Source: JBHJGP01 sp050331695 (GTDB taxonomy: Bacteria; Pseudomonadota; Alphaproteobacteria; Geminicoccales; Geminicoccaceae). Taken from it: a DNA stretch of 64,000 bases. The stretch is from contig JBHJGP010000007.1 in the NCBI GenBank assembly GCA_050331695.1, positions 43,703 to 107,702 of the forward strand, given 5' to 3'. The position numbers were made by a program, and so were the translations under genes. Below the pieces are notes generated by a model, which saw only the letters and a list, made by a program, of their open reading frames with translations, made no database searches and had not been told where the DNA came from. This document shows positions 35,481 to 44,810 of this stretch, piece by piece (within the stretch, counting starts at the first letter, position 1; every line of letters starts with the position of its first letter).

Positions 35481-36787
35481 ACCTGTTCCGCTCGCTGACG
35501 GCCCGGCTGGTCCTCCTGGCCAGCCTCTGGTGTCTGTTTCTGCTTGCCGCCGGCGGTGTCGCGCTGCAAGCCATATTCGCTTCCAGCGTTGCGCATAATT
35601 TCGACAGCCGTCTGGAGGTGCTGGTCAACACCGTCATCGCGGCGACCGTGGTCGACGGTGATACGGTGACCATGCGCGAGGTCACGGGCGAACCTCGGTT
35701 CGATCAGCCGCTCAGCGGCTGGTACTGGCAGATTGAAAAGGCTGCCGGCGCGGTCGCCCGTTCCCGTTCGCTTTGGGACCAGCAGCTTGGTCTGGCCGAG
35801 CAGGACATGGCGACCATTGATGGCCCCCAGGGCCAGGTGCTGCGTATGCTGACCAAAGAAGTGGAGATCGGCGACGACACGCTGACCTTCCGGGTCGCCG
35901 GTGATACCGCCGAGTTGGTTCGCGATCGCCAGCGCTTCGCCCGTACGCTGTTCGTGGCTCTGGCCAGTTTGGGCGTTGGCCTGGTCGGTGCTGTACTCAT
36001 CCAGGTTTTGATCGGCCTCCAACCGCTCCAGCGGATGCGCGCCGAGCTCGGTGAAATCCGTGCAGGCCAACGCTCGCGGCTGGACGAAAATGTGCCCGCC
36101 GAGCTCAGCTCGCTCGGCGCCGAGTTGAACGATCTTCTGCAGCATAACGAAGATGTGATCAGCAAAGCGCGCAACCATGCCGGCAATCTTGCCCACGCGC
36201 TGAAGGCCCCGCTGACGATCATGGTCAATGCCGATGCTGACGGCGATACGGCGCTGGCCGAGGCGACCCGTCGTCAGCTGCCGCGCCTGCGGCGACTTGT
36301 CGACCACCATCTGAGCCGGGCTCGGGCGGTCGGCAGCCTGCGACACGTGCCCCACCGAACGCCCCTGGAACCGGTCGCCGACGCTGTCATCCGAACGATC
36401 AATCGCCTGCACGAGGCGAAAAACATCGACATCGTTACCGGGCCGCTGGAAGATCGCCTGTTCCGGGGCGAGCAACAGGATCTGGAAGAGCTGCTCGGCA
36501 ATCTCGTGGACAATGCCTGCAAATTCGCCCGCTCTAGGGTCGAGCTCCATGCCTCCTCCCGGGCCGGATGGTTGGACGTCGTGATTGATGACGATGGACC
36601 TGGCCTTTCCGAGGCCGAACGGGCAGCGGCCGGCGAAAGGGGGGTCCGTTTCGACGAGAGCGTTCCGGGGACGGGTCTGGGCTTGGCGATCGTCCAGGAC
36701 ATCGCGTCACTTTATGGTGGCGGGCTGCGCTTGAATGAGAGCCCGCTGGGTGGGCTGCGCGCGCAATTGGTGCTGCCCGGCGCCTGA
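35477..36787 (+). CDS. Sensor histidine kinase (PhoQ/QseC-like)
   Basis: The 436-residue membrane kinase has an N-terminal helix (residues about 8-30), a periplasmic sensor of roughly 120 residues, a second helix near 155-175 (LFVALASLGVGLVGAVLIQVLIG), a HAMP region and the dimerisation helix with phospho-His240 in NLAHALKAPLTIM. The ATPase domain shows the N box (LLGNLVDNACKFAR), the G1 box (VIDDDGPGLSEAE) and the G2 box (VPGTGLGLAIVQDIA). It partners the response regulator whose gene overlaps it by 4 bases. The Lys-Ala variant in place of Arg-Thr after the His occurs in the PhoQ group. Confidence 0.95.
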   Translation: MNLFRSLTARLVLLASLWCLFLLAAGGVALQAIFASSVAHNFDSRLEVLVNTVIAATVVDGDTVTMREVTGEPRFDQPLSGWYWQIEKAAGAVARSRSLWDQQLGLAEQDMATIDGPQGQVLRMLTKEVEIGDDTLTFRVAGDTAELVRDRQRFARTLFVALASLGVGLVGAVLIQVLIGLQPLQRMRAELGEIRAGQRSRLDENVPAELSSLGAELNDLLQHNEDVISKARNHAGNLAHALKAPLTIMVNADADGDTALAEATRRQLPRLRRLVDHHLSRARAVGSLRHVPHRTPLEPVADAVIRTINRLHEAKNIDIVTGPLEDRLFRGEQQDLEELLGNLVDNACKFARSRVELHASSRAGWLDVVIDDDGPGLSEAERAAAGERGVRFDESVPGTGLGLAIVQDIASLYGGGLRLNESPLGGLRAQLVLPGA

Positions 36788-36893
36788 ACTAGACCGATCA
36801 GCTACATTCACCGAACCTTCATCGTTCATGGTGCGTTCAACCTGACCCAACGATAAGCCAGAAAGCGGCATTGGAACTCCCGGGAGGAAGCCC

Positions 36894-37259
36894 ATGTCTC
36901 ATTTGCCGAAGATCACTCTTGCGGCACTTGTCGCCTTCACCGCGTGGTTGACGCTTAGTCCGCCCGCCTTTGCATTCGATGACGCCCGCCGCGACCGCGC
37001 TTCGGTGGACATCGAAAGCACCATCGAGATCATACTGGACCACCGCCATTCGCGCCTGTTTGCAGCGCCGCGCAAGCATCGCCACGGCTTGAAACGGCGG
37101 CATCGCGCCGGTCCGCCCACAATCATCATCGTGAACCCAGACCGCACGCGCGTTCACCCGTCGGTCCGGCGTCACTTTCGTGACGGCCGCTACCCCGGGC
37201 GCAACCATTATCGGCGGTGGAACCACCTGAGGCTGAAGCACGAATCCCGGACCTCGTAA
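36894..37259 (+). CDS. Small basic exported protein of unknown function
   Basis: This 121-residue protein has a clear signal peptide (LAALVAFTAWLTLSPPAFA) and a mature part very rich in Arg and His (RKHRHGLKRRHRAG, HFRDGRYPGRNHYRRW). No known domain is recognised and there are no cysteines. A ribosome site (GGGAGG) precedes the ATG by several bases. It lies 106 bases after the sensor kinase and may be part of its regulon. The His-rich composition could bind metal or polyphosphate, but that is a guess. Confidence 0.65.
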   Translation: MSHLPKITLAALVAFTAWLTLSPPAFAFDDARRDRASVDIESTIEIILDHRHSRLFAAPRKHRHGLKRRHRAGPPTIIIVNPDRTRVHPSVRRHFRDGRYPGRNHYRRWNHLRLKHESRTS

Positions 37260-37377
37260 CAGGTTTCTCGGCCACAAAGCCCGATCCGCGCTCAGATGAG
37301 CGGAAAGGTTGTTTTAACTTCTCGCCGCTATAGCCGATCCGAACCCTTGTCCAACGAAGACGAGATCAGGATCGGCC

Positions 37378-40300
37378 TTGCGCGACGCGACAGCACCACC
37401 CGACCACGCTCGGGGTCGGGGGGAAACCTCAGACCGCGTTGTCGCTCGGCCCTGCCGATCCCCGGTCCCGCGCGACAAGCCTTGTGAAAAACCGTTCTTC
37501 GAGAGCCTGACCGAGCTCCATGAATGCCACGGCGAACGAACTGTCTTGCTGTTGGCCCAGGTGGTCGATGTCATTGCCGGCAACGGCGCCGATGTCCCGT
37601 TCCGGGCCGTCCATCGGCCGCTAAGTGAAAGATTGGCCGAACTGCCGGGCGTTGTCACCCAGGGCCAGGTGGCCGGCACCCTTCTTTTCGCCATCCTGAA
37701 TTGTGCGTTGGACAAGGCGATCGAGCCACTTCTCGCCGAAGCGGCAAGCCGGCTGAGTGACAAGGTGGAGATCAACGGCTGCCACGCGCGCACCAAACTC
37801 GCCTTCGGTGCCGCACGGGCCGAGGCCCTCGATCAAACGGACGCCGATTGGGTGCTGGAACGCGCTCAACGGGCGCTTCGCCAAGCCCTACAAGACGACA
37901 CGCACCCGGTTCGCGTCTATGAACCGAGCCAGGCGCAAGCGGAGCGCACGGAAGCGGCGTTGGCCGCAGATCTGAGCCATGCCATCGAGCGCAACGAGCT
38001 GAGCCTCGTCTACCAGCCTCTGATCGACGCCCGGCTCGGGGCGGTCGCCGGCGTCGAGGCGCTGATGCGCTGGCACCATCCGGTTCATGGGCCGGTTTCA
38101 CCCGGCTTTTTCATTCCGCTCGCCGAACGGACCGGATCGATCGAGGCGCTCACCGCCTGGCTGATCGAGCGCGCTTTCCAAGATATGGCGCCCTTGTTCG
38201 CCCGCCACGACAGCCTTCGCCTCAGTTTCAATCTGTCGGGCGCCCAGGTTCACGAACGGGGCCTTGAAGCACTGACCGAGCGGCTCGACCGCCAGGACCT
38301 TCTGAGTCTGGATCGGCTGACGATCGAACTGACCGAAGGCGTTTTGTTGAGTGACGACGAGAAGGTCGGTCGGTCTCTCGACCGACTTCGGAAACGCGGC
38401 ATCCGCCTGGCCATCGATGATTTCGGTACCGGCTATTCGAGCCTCAGCTATCTGGATCGTTTTTCGTTCGACTTGCTCAAGGTCGACCGGGCTTTCGTCC
38501 AAAATGTCGACCAAAAAGGCGTCAGACGCCGTCTGGCCGAAGCCGTCATCGGCATGGGCCGCATTCTCGGCCTGCAGATCGTCGCTGAAGGCGTCGAGAC
38601 CATGGAGCAGGCGGCCTTCGTCTTGGCCCATGGCTGCCGCTACATTCAGGGCTTTTTGTTCGGACGGCCCTTGCCGGTCGAGCAGGTCGGCCCTTTCATC
38701 GATGGGTTCGTGTTTCCCAAAAGCTCCATCGACGCGCTTTACTGGAGTGATGGCGGCGGCCTGCCCCAGGTCTTGAGCGACCATCACGAGCAGGCCCTTA
38801 GGCTGTTCGTCGACAATGTTCCGCTGGCGGTCGTCATGATCGACCATGAAGGCCGCTGTTTGATGGCAAGCCGCCGCTGGCTCGAGGATTTTGGCCTGGC
38901 CGATCAGAATATCGTGGGCCGTCAACTGGCGGCCTTAGTGCCGAACTATCCCCCGCTAGCGGCATTACCCGACGTGGCCGACGGCGCGCTCGAGCGTCCC
39001 CGGCAGTCAGTCGACCGTTTTCAGACTACCGACGGCCGAACCGAATGGGTGCGCTGGGAAGTTCACCCTTTCGAGACCGGGTGCCGGGCGGTCACGGGCT
39101 GGATCATGTTCAGCGAGCTCGTCACGGACCGGATCGAGGCGGAGCAATCGGTCCGGGACCGGACGCGAACCCTGGAACTCGCCAGCCAGATCGCCAAGCT
39201 CGGCTATTTCCGTGTCGATCTCGTCGAGCGCAAGATCGAGTGGTCGAAGCAGGTCTTCGAAGTGCTCAATCTGGATCCCGCCAGCGACCAGCCGCGTTTC
39301 GATGATCGCGCAGCCTGGTGCCACCCGGACGACCGCTCCTGGGTCAAGCGGGAGATCGAAGCGGCGGAAGCGGCGGCCCGAAGCTTCGACTACCGCGCCC
39401 GCAAGATCGAACCGGACGGCAGCATCGGCTGGGCCAGGGTCATCGGTGAATGCCAGACCAACGACCGGGGCGAGGCGATCGCCTATTTCGGCATCATCCA
39501 AGACGTCACCGACTTCGACAGCGCCCGGAGCCGGCTGCAAATCTACAAGGCGATGGTCGATGCCCTGCCGGACCTGATCTACGCCAAGGATGAGAAATGC
39601 CGGTTCGTGATGGCCAACCTCGCTACCGCCCGCCACATGGGCGCGAGCAGTGAGGACGAGCTGTTGGGCCTTACGGATTACGATTTCCACCCGAAGGACA
39701 TGGCCGATATCTACGCCAAAGAGGAAACGAACCTGATGGCGAGCGGCCAACCGGCACTGGTCGAAGAACCCTTTCGGCGAAAGGATGGCAGCAGCGGTCG
39801 GTTGACCAGCCTCAAGGTCCCTCTTTTGGACGAAGATGGCGGCGTGATCGGCCTTGTTGGCCACACCCGTGACGTGACCGAGCTTTGGCGAGCCAAACGA
39901 GCGATCGCCGAACGGGAAGCCGAGAACCAAAGTTACAAGACCATTCTCGATCTCCTGCCCGACACGGTTTATCGGAAGGATTTCAAAGGTCGGTTCACTT
40001 ACGCGAACCAGGCGACCTTATGTCAGCTTGGCGTCGACGAGCTCGGCCAGGCGCTCGGCAAATCGGACGCGGACTTCTTTGCCCCGCAGATGGCCCGACG
40101 CTATGCCGACGACGAGCAGGCAATTCTGGCGCAGGGCGAAACCAAGGAGTTCGTCCAGCCGTGTCGCCGGCCCGACGGTGGCATGGGCACGGTGTTGGCC
40201 CACAAATCGCCGCTGTTCGACGAACTCGGCAATGTGGTCGGACTGATCGGCGTCAATCGCGACATCACCGACATCACATCGATCCGCCACGCTCTGACCA

Positions 40301-41706
40301 GCGAACATGCCAAGGCCGTTCTCTTGCGGCAGATTTTGGAAGCGATTCCCGACTGCATTACCGTGGTCAACGCCCAGGGCCTTTGCACGTTGGTCAATCC
40401 TGCCGCCGCGTCGCGCGCCGGCGCTTCGTGCGAAAGGGACATCGAGGGCCTGGCAGTCGAAGACGTGCTCGACGCCGGCCAATTGGCCGACTTCCGCAAA
40501 CACGCCGAAGCCATCCACGCCGATCGGCAGCCGATCTCCCACACCTACTATACCAAGGACGCCGACGGGCGGAGCCGATGGTGGTCCAGCCTGCGTATGC
40601 CGGTTACCGATCCCGAGGGCCAGATTGTCGGCGTCGCCAGCCACGATCGCGACATTACCCAGCTCAAGCTTCTGGAGGCCCACCTCCAGGAAGAAAAGCG
40701 CCGTCTCGAACACCAGACGGTCGAGCTGGAAACGCAGGCCGATGAGATGTCCCGTTTGCTCGACCAGGTGGAGAGGTCGCAGGAGGCGGAAGCCAAGGCG
40801 AACTTGTTGCTGCACACAGCGGCCAATGAAGTCGAAGCCGGCTTCGCTGTCTGCGACGCGGATGACTACATCGTCTTCTGCAACCAGCCCTTCGCTGCGA
40901 TCTATGGTTTGAGCGCCGAGGATTTTGTGGGCCTGAGCTTCGAGGATTCGATGGTCATGGCCGCTTCCGCCGGCTTCAACGCCGGCGCTGACGAGCCATC
41001 GGAAGACTGGTTGGAACTGAGACGAGAGCGGCACCGGAAGGCGGACGGGGTCCCCTGGGAGTTTCGGCTCGGGGACGGGGTGTTCCTGGTCCGGGAAAGC
41101 CGCACGGCGACCGGCATGACTGTGCTGATCCGCTCCGAGATCACTCATCTGAAGAAGATCGAAGACGAGCTTAGGGAGCTGGCCACGGTCGATCCGCTGA
41201 CGGGTTTGTTCAATCGCCGGTTCTTCACCGAAAAATGCCAGCGTTTCCTCGCCAGGGCGGAGGGCGCCGACAGTATCGCCGCGCTGATCTTGTTCGATAT
41301 CGATCATTTCAAACGGGTCAACGACGAGTACGGGCATGCGGCCGGCGATCACGCCTTGAAACAAGCTTCACAGGTCCTCGAATCGACGCTTCGGCCCACC
41401 GATCTAGTGGCCCGCTGGGGCGGCGAGGAGTTCCTGATTTTGCTGGAAGGCAGTGACGAGAAACGCGCGCGCTCCGTGGCCCAAAGGCTGAACCGGGCGA
41501 TGGAAAGCCTGACGGTCGACCATGGCGGGCGTTCCTTCGGCATCACGGCGAGCATGGGCATCGCGTCGACCGAGACGCTTGGCTTCGACATGGACGATCT
41601 GCTTCATGCCGCCGACCGGGCGCTCTATCGGGCCAAGGCCCTCGGCCGCAATCGCTGCGAGGTGAGCGGGCCGGACGATCTGAACCGTTCAATGAGCGCA
41701 GCCTGA
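37378..41706 (+). CDS. Large multi-PAS cyclic-di-GMP enzyme (degenerate GGDEF, EAL, six PAS, GGDEF)
   Basis: Up to 1442 residues, apparently cytoplasmic. In order: a degenerate GGDEF-like domain (about 45-200, no signature), an EAL phosphodiesterase domain with EALMRW (Glu227), DDFGTGYSSL (Asp347-348), LLKVDRAF and IVAEGVET all intact, six PAS domains starting near 478, 600, 725, 854, 985 and 1144, a short coiled coil near 1100-1140, and a C-terminal GGDEF domain (from about 1266) with active GGEEF at 1348-1352 and an inhibitory RxxD site (RPTD, 1339-1342). Both activities therefore look functional. The start is uncertain: only TTG 37378 is available before the first domain and it has no good ribosome site. 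Confidence 0.9.
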   Translation: MRDATAPPDHARGRGETSDRVVARPCRSPVPRDKPCEKPFFESLTELHECHGERTVLLLAQVVDVIAGNGADVPFRAVHRPLSERLAELPGVVTQGQVAGTLLFAILNCALDKAIEPLLAEAASRLSDKVEINGCHARTKLAFGAARAEALDQTDADWVLERAQRALRQALQDDTHPVRVYEPSQAQAERTEAALAADLSHAIERNELSLVYQPLIDARLGAVAGVEALMRWHHPVHGPVSPGFFIPLAERTGSIEALTAWLIERAFQDMAPLFARHDSLRLSFNLSGAQVHERGLEALTERLDRQDLLSLDRLTIELTEGVLLSDDEKVGRSLDRLRKRGIRLAIDDFGTGYSSLSYLDRFSFDLLKVDRAFVQNVDQKGVRRRLAEAVIGMGRILGLQIVAEGVETMEQAAFVLAHGCRYIQGFLFGRPLPVEQVGPFIDGFVFPKSSIDALYWSDGGGLPQVLSDHHEQALRLFVDNVPLAVVMIDHEGRCLMASRRWLEDFGLADQNIVGRQLAALVPNYPPLAALPDVADGALERPRQSVDRFQTTDGRTEWVRWEVHPFETGCRAVTGWIMFSELVTDRIEAEQSVRDRTRTLELASQIAKLGYFRVDLVERKIEWSKQVFEVLNLDPASDQPRFDDRAAWCHPDDRSWVKREIEAAEAAARSFDYRARKIEPDGSIGWARVIGECQTNDRGEAIAYFGIIQDVTDFDSARSRLQIYKAMVDALPDLIYAKDEKCRFVMANLATARHMGASSEDELLGLTDYDFHPKDMADIYAKEETNLMASGQPALVEEPFRRKDGSSGRLTSLKVPLLDEDGGVIGLVGHTRDVTELWRAKRAIAEREAENQSYKTILDLLPDTVYRKDFKGRFTYANQATLCQLGVDELGQALGKSDADFFAPQMARRYADDEQAILAQGETKEFVQPCRRPDGGMGTVLAHKSPLFDELGNVVGLIGVNRDITDITSIRHALTSEHAKAVLLRQILEAIPDCITVVNAQGLCTLVNPAAASRAGASCERDIEGLAVEDVLDAGQLADFRKHAEAIHADRQPISHTYYTKDADGRSRWWSSLRMPVTDPEGQIVGVASHDRDITQLKLLEAHLQEEKRRLEHQTVELETQADEMSRLLDQVERSQEAEAKANLLLHTAANEVEAGFAVCDADDYIVFCNQPFAAIYGLSAEDFVGLSFEDSMVMAASAGFNAGADEPSEDWLELRRERHRKADGVPWEFRLGDGVFLVRESRTATGMTVLIRSEITHLKKIEDELRELATVDPLTGLFNRRFFTEKCQRFLARAEGADSIAALILFDIDHFKRVNDEYGHAAGDHALKQASQVLESTLRPTDLVARWGGEEFLILLEGSDEKRARSVAQRLNRAMESLTVDHGGRSFGITASMGIASTETLGFDMDDLLHAADRALYRAKALGRNRCEVSGPDDLNRSMSAA

Positions 41707-41728
41707 GGGGCGCGGACAGGAGACCAAG

Positions 41729-41751
41729 CGTCGCCTAAGCCCTGAGCGACG
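41729..41751. terminator. Weak stem-loop after the cyclic-di-GMP gene
   Basis: A perfect 6-bp stem, CGTCGC and GCGACG with an 11-base loop, lies 22 bases after the stop. There is no U tract, so termination here would be Rho-dependent if at all. The rest of the 188-base gap up to the GFA gene shows nothing recognisable. Confidence 0.25.
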
Positions 41752-41894
41752 GCAAAGAACTTTCCGCAGGGTTTTCAGGCATTCCAGGAAAGCGACCGAG
41801 CGTTTTTCGGGCGACGCCGTTTCTTTGCCATTGGTTTGACGCTGAAGGCGCCAGTCGCAAGAGAACTGAGCACGCCGTCGCTGGTCCTAAGCCA

Positions 41895-42314
41895 CTAGGT
41901 CGCGAGCCGGTCGAAGACCGGTGTACCCTCAGGCATATCAACCCAGTGGTGCTTATTTTCAGCCCAGACCATGCGCGCCGGTGCTCCAAAGGTCGGCTCG
42001 GCAAAGCAACCCACCGCGACGCCGATGTGATCGGGGCGCATGTCGAGGATCCAGTAGACCGACGTGCCGCAGGCGGGGCAGAAATGGTAGGTGAGCCCGC
42101 GGCCGGAAGCAGCCGTCCGGCCAAAGGTCCTGGAACCGCCCTCGATCGACAGGATCTGGTTGCGGCGGAAATAGGCGCCGACACCGAACACGCTGCCCGT
42201 CCTCCGCTGGCAGGCCAGGCAACTGCAGGCGACGATAACGTCGGGTTCGCCCCGGGCGATGACGTGTAGTTCGCCACAAACACATGCGGCTTTTCGACTC
42301 TTGCCTTCGTTCAT
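41895..42314 (-). CDS. GFA family (glutathione-dependent formaldehyde-activating-like) protein
   Basis: The 139-residue zinc protein has the family cysteines CVCGELHV, CSCLACQRRTGSVFG and CPACGTSVYW, which bind the two zinc ions of the Mss4-like fold. The founding member, Gfa, binds glutathione and formaldehyde in Paracoccus, but most members have no proven reaction. A formate dehydrogenase operon lies 8 kb away, which makes a C1 link conceivable but not shown. The ATG at 42314 has only a weak GGGG upstream. Confidence 0.85.
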   Translation of the reverse strand: MNEGKSRKAACVCGELHVIARGEPDVIVACSCLACQRRTGSVFGVGAYFRRNQILSIEGGSRTFGRTAASGRGLTYHFCPACGTSVYWILDMRPDHIGVAVGCFAEPTFGAPARMVWAENKHHWVDMPEGTPVFDRLAT

Positions 42315-42479
42315 CGTAACCCCTCGATCGCCCCTTTCACCGGATGAACACGACCAGACGGCAGGTCAACGCCGTTGTTTGGCTCTGTGCGCGCGCCTCG
42401 CAAACATCCCCTAGCCGACACAATCGAAGATCTCGTTTTCACCCTTCTTCGATGGGTCTGAAGAAAGCAGCGAAACCAC

Positions 42480-42872
42480 TCAACGCTTGGCCGCGATCAC
42501 CACGACTTCCACCAAAAATTCCGGACGGGCAAAACCCTGGACGAGCAGCAGGGTCGAGGCTGGCGGCGGGCTCGCGACGAAGCGGGCGCGGGCCGCCATA
42601 TAGGCCGGCAGATGCGAGCGCTCCGTGAGGTAGGCGTTGAGCCGGACGATGTCGGCCATTGCCATGCCGGCGCTCTCGAGAAGGGCTTCGATCGTTCGAA
42701 ACACCTGCTCGCACTGGGCATCGATGCCATCAGGCACCTCACCCCGTTCGGCGAGTGCCACCTGCCCCGACAGAAACAGAAGTTCCGTGTCGGCGGCAAC
42801 CCGAACCCCGTGGCTGTAATTGGCCAGAGGTGCCGGAACCATGTCAGGATTGAGATGGGTCAAGGGCGTCAT
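42480..42872 (-). CDS. RidA family protein (reactive imine/enamine deaminase)
   Basis: The 130-residue protein has the YjgF/RidA fold: LANYSHGVRVAADTELLFLSGQVAL, a central EQVFRTIEALLESAGMAMADIVRLNAYL, and the C-terminal PASTLLLVQGFARPEFLVEVVVIA where the catalytic Arg and Glu lie. RidA proteins hydrolyse 2-aminoacrylate and similar enamines. I chose the ATG at 42872, eleven bases after thiL; an upstream in-frame start would overlap thiL by 38 bases. It is the last gene of the riboflavin-nusB-thiL run and could be co-transcribed. Confidence 0.87.
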   Translation of the reverse strand: MTPLTHLNPDMVPAPLANYSHGVRVAADTELLFLSGQVALAERGEVPDGIDAQCEQVFRTIEALLESAGMAMADIVRLNAYLTERSHLPAYMAARARFVASPPPASTLLLVQGFARPEFLVEVVVIAAKR

Positions 42873-42882
42873 GGGCCTAATC

Positions 42883-43863
42883 TCATTCTTGGTCGTCGGA
42901 GAAGGCGTGGTTCCAGCCACGGCGCGTCGGCGTGAGATCCTCGCCTTCGGCGCTCAGGACCCGGACCCCGCTTCCGGCCTCAACCTCGCCGATGCAGGAA
43001 AGCGTTTCGTCCAGGCGGACGCCGATCTCCGCCAAGGTCGAGGTCGCATCCGCCGGCGCCGTGAACAGGAGCTGATAGTCGTCACCGCCGGTGAGCGCCA
43101 GCTCAACCATCTCCGGCACTTGGCGGAAGCCGGGCCATAGGGGAATGGCGGGACCATGGATCACGAGCGCGACACCGGAAGCGCTCGCCAAATGGCCGGC
43201 GTCCTGAACCAGCCCGTCGGAGACATCGATCATCGCCGTCGCCACGCCCGCGAGCGCCCGGCCGAGCTCGGTTTTCGGTTGAGGCGACCGATAGCGGTCG
43301 ATGGCATAAGCCTTGGCGTTCTCGCCCAAAGCCAGGTTTTTTTGTAGGAGACGAAGGCCGAGCGCGGCGTCGCCGAGGGTGCCACTAACCCAGAGCTTAT
43401 CGCTCGGTCGCGCGCCCGAGCGTCGAACCGCTCCTGACGGCGGCGCCCACCCAACCGCGGTGATCGACAAAGCCAGAGGGCCCGGCGTGGCCACCGTATC
43501 ACCGCCGATCAGGCTCAAGGAGTGGCGCTCCTGCATCGATGCGAGACCAGCGACCAAATCGCTCAACGCCTCGTCGCCGAAAGATCGCGGGCGCATTAGC
43601 GCCAGCAGATAGACCAACGGCTCGGCGCCCATGGCGGCGAGATCGGAGAGATTGACCGCGAGCGCCTTGGCGCCGATCGTTGCCGGCGGATCGCTCTCCA
43701 GAAAATGGACGCCCGCGACCAGCGCGTCCTTGACGATGACCAATTGCCGGCCGCTGTCCGTTGGCGGCAGCAGCGCACCGTCGTCCGTGAGGCCGAGCGC
43801 CGCGTCGGAGATGGCGAGCGGCTTGAAGCAGGTCTCGATGAGCTCGAATTCACCCCAAGCCAT
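42883..43863 (-). CDS. thiL: Thiamine-monophosphate kinase
   Basis: The 326-residue enzyme makes thiamine diphosphate from the monophosphate. Motifs are the N-terminal GEFELIETCFKPL, the metal-binding DDGALL with VAGVHFLESDPP, LIGGDTVATPG, and IDVSDGLVQDAGHLA. The start at 43863 gives the normal N-terminus and overlaps the end of nusB by 14 bases, while the longer open frame up to 44013 lies inside nusB. The rib-nusB-thiL order is conserved in Proteobacteria. Confidence 0.95.
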   Translation of the reverse strand: MAWGEFELIETCFKPLAISDAALGLTDDGALLPPTDSGRQLVIVKDALVAGVHFLESDPPATIGAKALAVNLSDLAAMGAEPLVYLLALMRPRSFGDEALSDLVAGLASMQERHSLSLIGGDTVATPGPLALSITAVGWAPPSGAVRRSGARPSDKLWVSGTLGDAALGLRLLQKNLALGENAKAYAIDRYRSPQPKTELGRALAGVATAMIDVSDGLVQDAGHLASASGVALVIHGPAIPLWPGFRQVPEMVELALTGGDDYQLLFTAPADATSTLAEIGVRLDETLSCIGEVEAGSGVRVLSAEGEDLTPTRRGWNHAFSDDQE

Positions 43864-44374
43864 TACCCGGCTCCGCCAACGCCGAAAGATCGTCCGGCGG
43901 CCGGCGTAAACGCTTGGCCATACGGTCGAGGACCGCGTGGACGAAGGCGGGCTCGCGCCCCTGAAAGAACTCCCGCGACAACTCCACATATTCGCTGATG
44001 ACGACGTCGACATCGATGGTTGTGAAGGCGTGGAGCTCGTAGCCGCCCGCGCGCAGAATGGCTCGAAGCGTGAAACCCACCCGCTCCAGGCTCCAATCCT
44101 CGGCCAGACTGGCCCTGATGGCGTCGTCCAACTTGTCTCGGCTCGCCGATGCGCCGGCGACGGTCCTCTGGAAATGATCGCGATCGACGGGCAATGGTTG
44201 TTTGCCAGACCCGTCGGCCTCGAACAAATCCCCTAGGCGATGGCGCTCGAACTCGGCGATGATCTCGACGCCGGAGCGCCCGGTCAGCTCGACTTGGTAG
44301 AGTGCCTGGACCGCCGCGAAACGGGCCGCCCGTCGGCGGCTCATGCGATGGCCGCCTCGGGTCTCATCAGCCAT
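43850..44374 (-). CDS. nusB: Transcription antitermination protein NusB
   Basis: The 174-residue RNA-binding protein joins NusE (S10) on boxA RNA in ribosomal RNA antitermination. It has the all-helical family pattern, starting RRAARFAAVQALYQVELTG and ending with ILRAGGYELHAFTTIDVDVVISEYVELSREFF. The ATG at 44374 overlaps the ribH stop by 8 bases; an alternative ATG at 44344 would drop ten residues. It is translationally coupled to ribH upstream and thiL downstream. Confidence 0.93.
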   Translation of the reverse strand: MADETRGGHRMSRRRAARFAAVQALYQVELTGRSGVEIIAEFERHRLGDLFEADGSGKQPLPVDRDHFQRTVAGASASRDKLDDAIRASLAEDWSLERVGFTLRAILRAGGYELHAFTTIDVDVVISEYVELSREFFQGREPAFVHAVLDRMAKRLRRPPDDLSALAEPGNGLG

Positions 44375-44810
44375 TAGCGACGAAACGCTCCGCGAGCGCG
44401 ACCAAGGCGAGGGCCGCGAGCGCCGCGTCCCGGCCCTTGTTCTTTTTCTCAGGATCCGCGCGGACCAGGGCCTGAGCCTCGTTCTCGACCGTCAGGATGC
44501 CGTTGCCGATAGCGCAGCCGGTCTGGACCCCCAGATCGATAAGACCACGGGCGCTCTCGCCGGCGACCAGATCATAGTGAGAGGTCTCGCCGCGGATAAC
44601 GCAACCCAACGCCACGAAGCCGTCGAATTGATCCGAGGAGTCCGCCAGCGCGATCGCCGTGGGGATCTCCAGAGCACCCGGAACAGTAATCGTTTCGTGG
44701 GTGGCGCCGACTTCATCCAGGGCCTTTCGGCAGCCCTCGAGCAGGAGATCGGCGACATGCGCGTAGTACCTCGCTTCGACAATCAGAATGTGGGGCGAGC
44801 CACCGCTCAT
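44367..44810 (-). CDS. ribH: 6,7-dimethyl-8-ribityllumazine synthase
   Basis: The 147-residue enzyme condenses the ribitylamino-uracil with dihydroxybutanone phosphate. It has HILIVEARYYAHVADLLLEG, the substrate loop VPGALEIPTAIAL, the catalytic region GCVIRGETSHYD with His, and GILTVENEAQAL. I chose ATG 44810, overlapping the ribBA stop by 4 bases; the longer frame to 44969 lies inside ribBA. It is the usual penultimate riboflavin enzyme, encoded between ribBA and nusB. Confidence 0.95.
   Translation of the reverse strand: MSGGSPHILIVEARYYAHVADLLLEGCRKALDEVGATHETITVPGALEIPTAIALADSSDQFDGFVALGCVIRGETSHYDLVAGESARGLIDLGVQTGCAIGNGILTVENEAQALVRADPEKKNKGRDAALAALALVALAERFVANG

Noticed and set aside
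37296..37487. Short frame with an ATG just before the c-di-GMP gene, considered as its frameshifted N-terminus
   Set aside because: The two frames could be joined by one indel, but the sequence of the short frame does not resemble a GGDEF or sensor domain, so a frameshift is not supported.
40018..41364. 448-codon minus-strand frame within the c-di-GMP gene
   Set aside because: Shadow of the PAS and GGDEF coding sequence; no family resemblance and no ribosome site.
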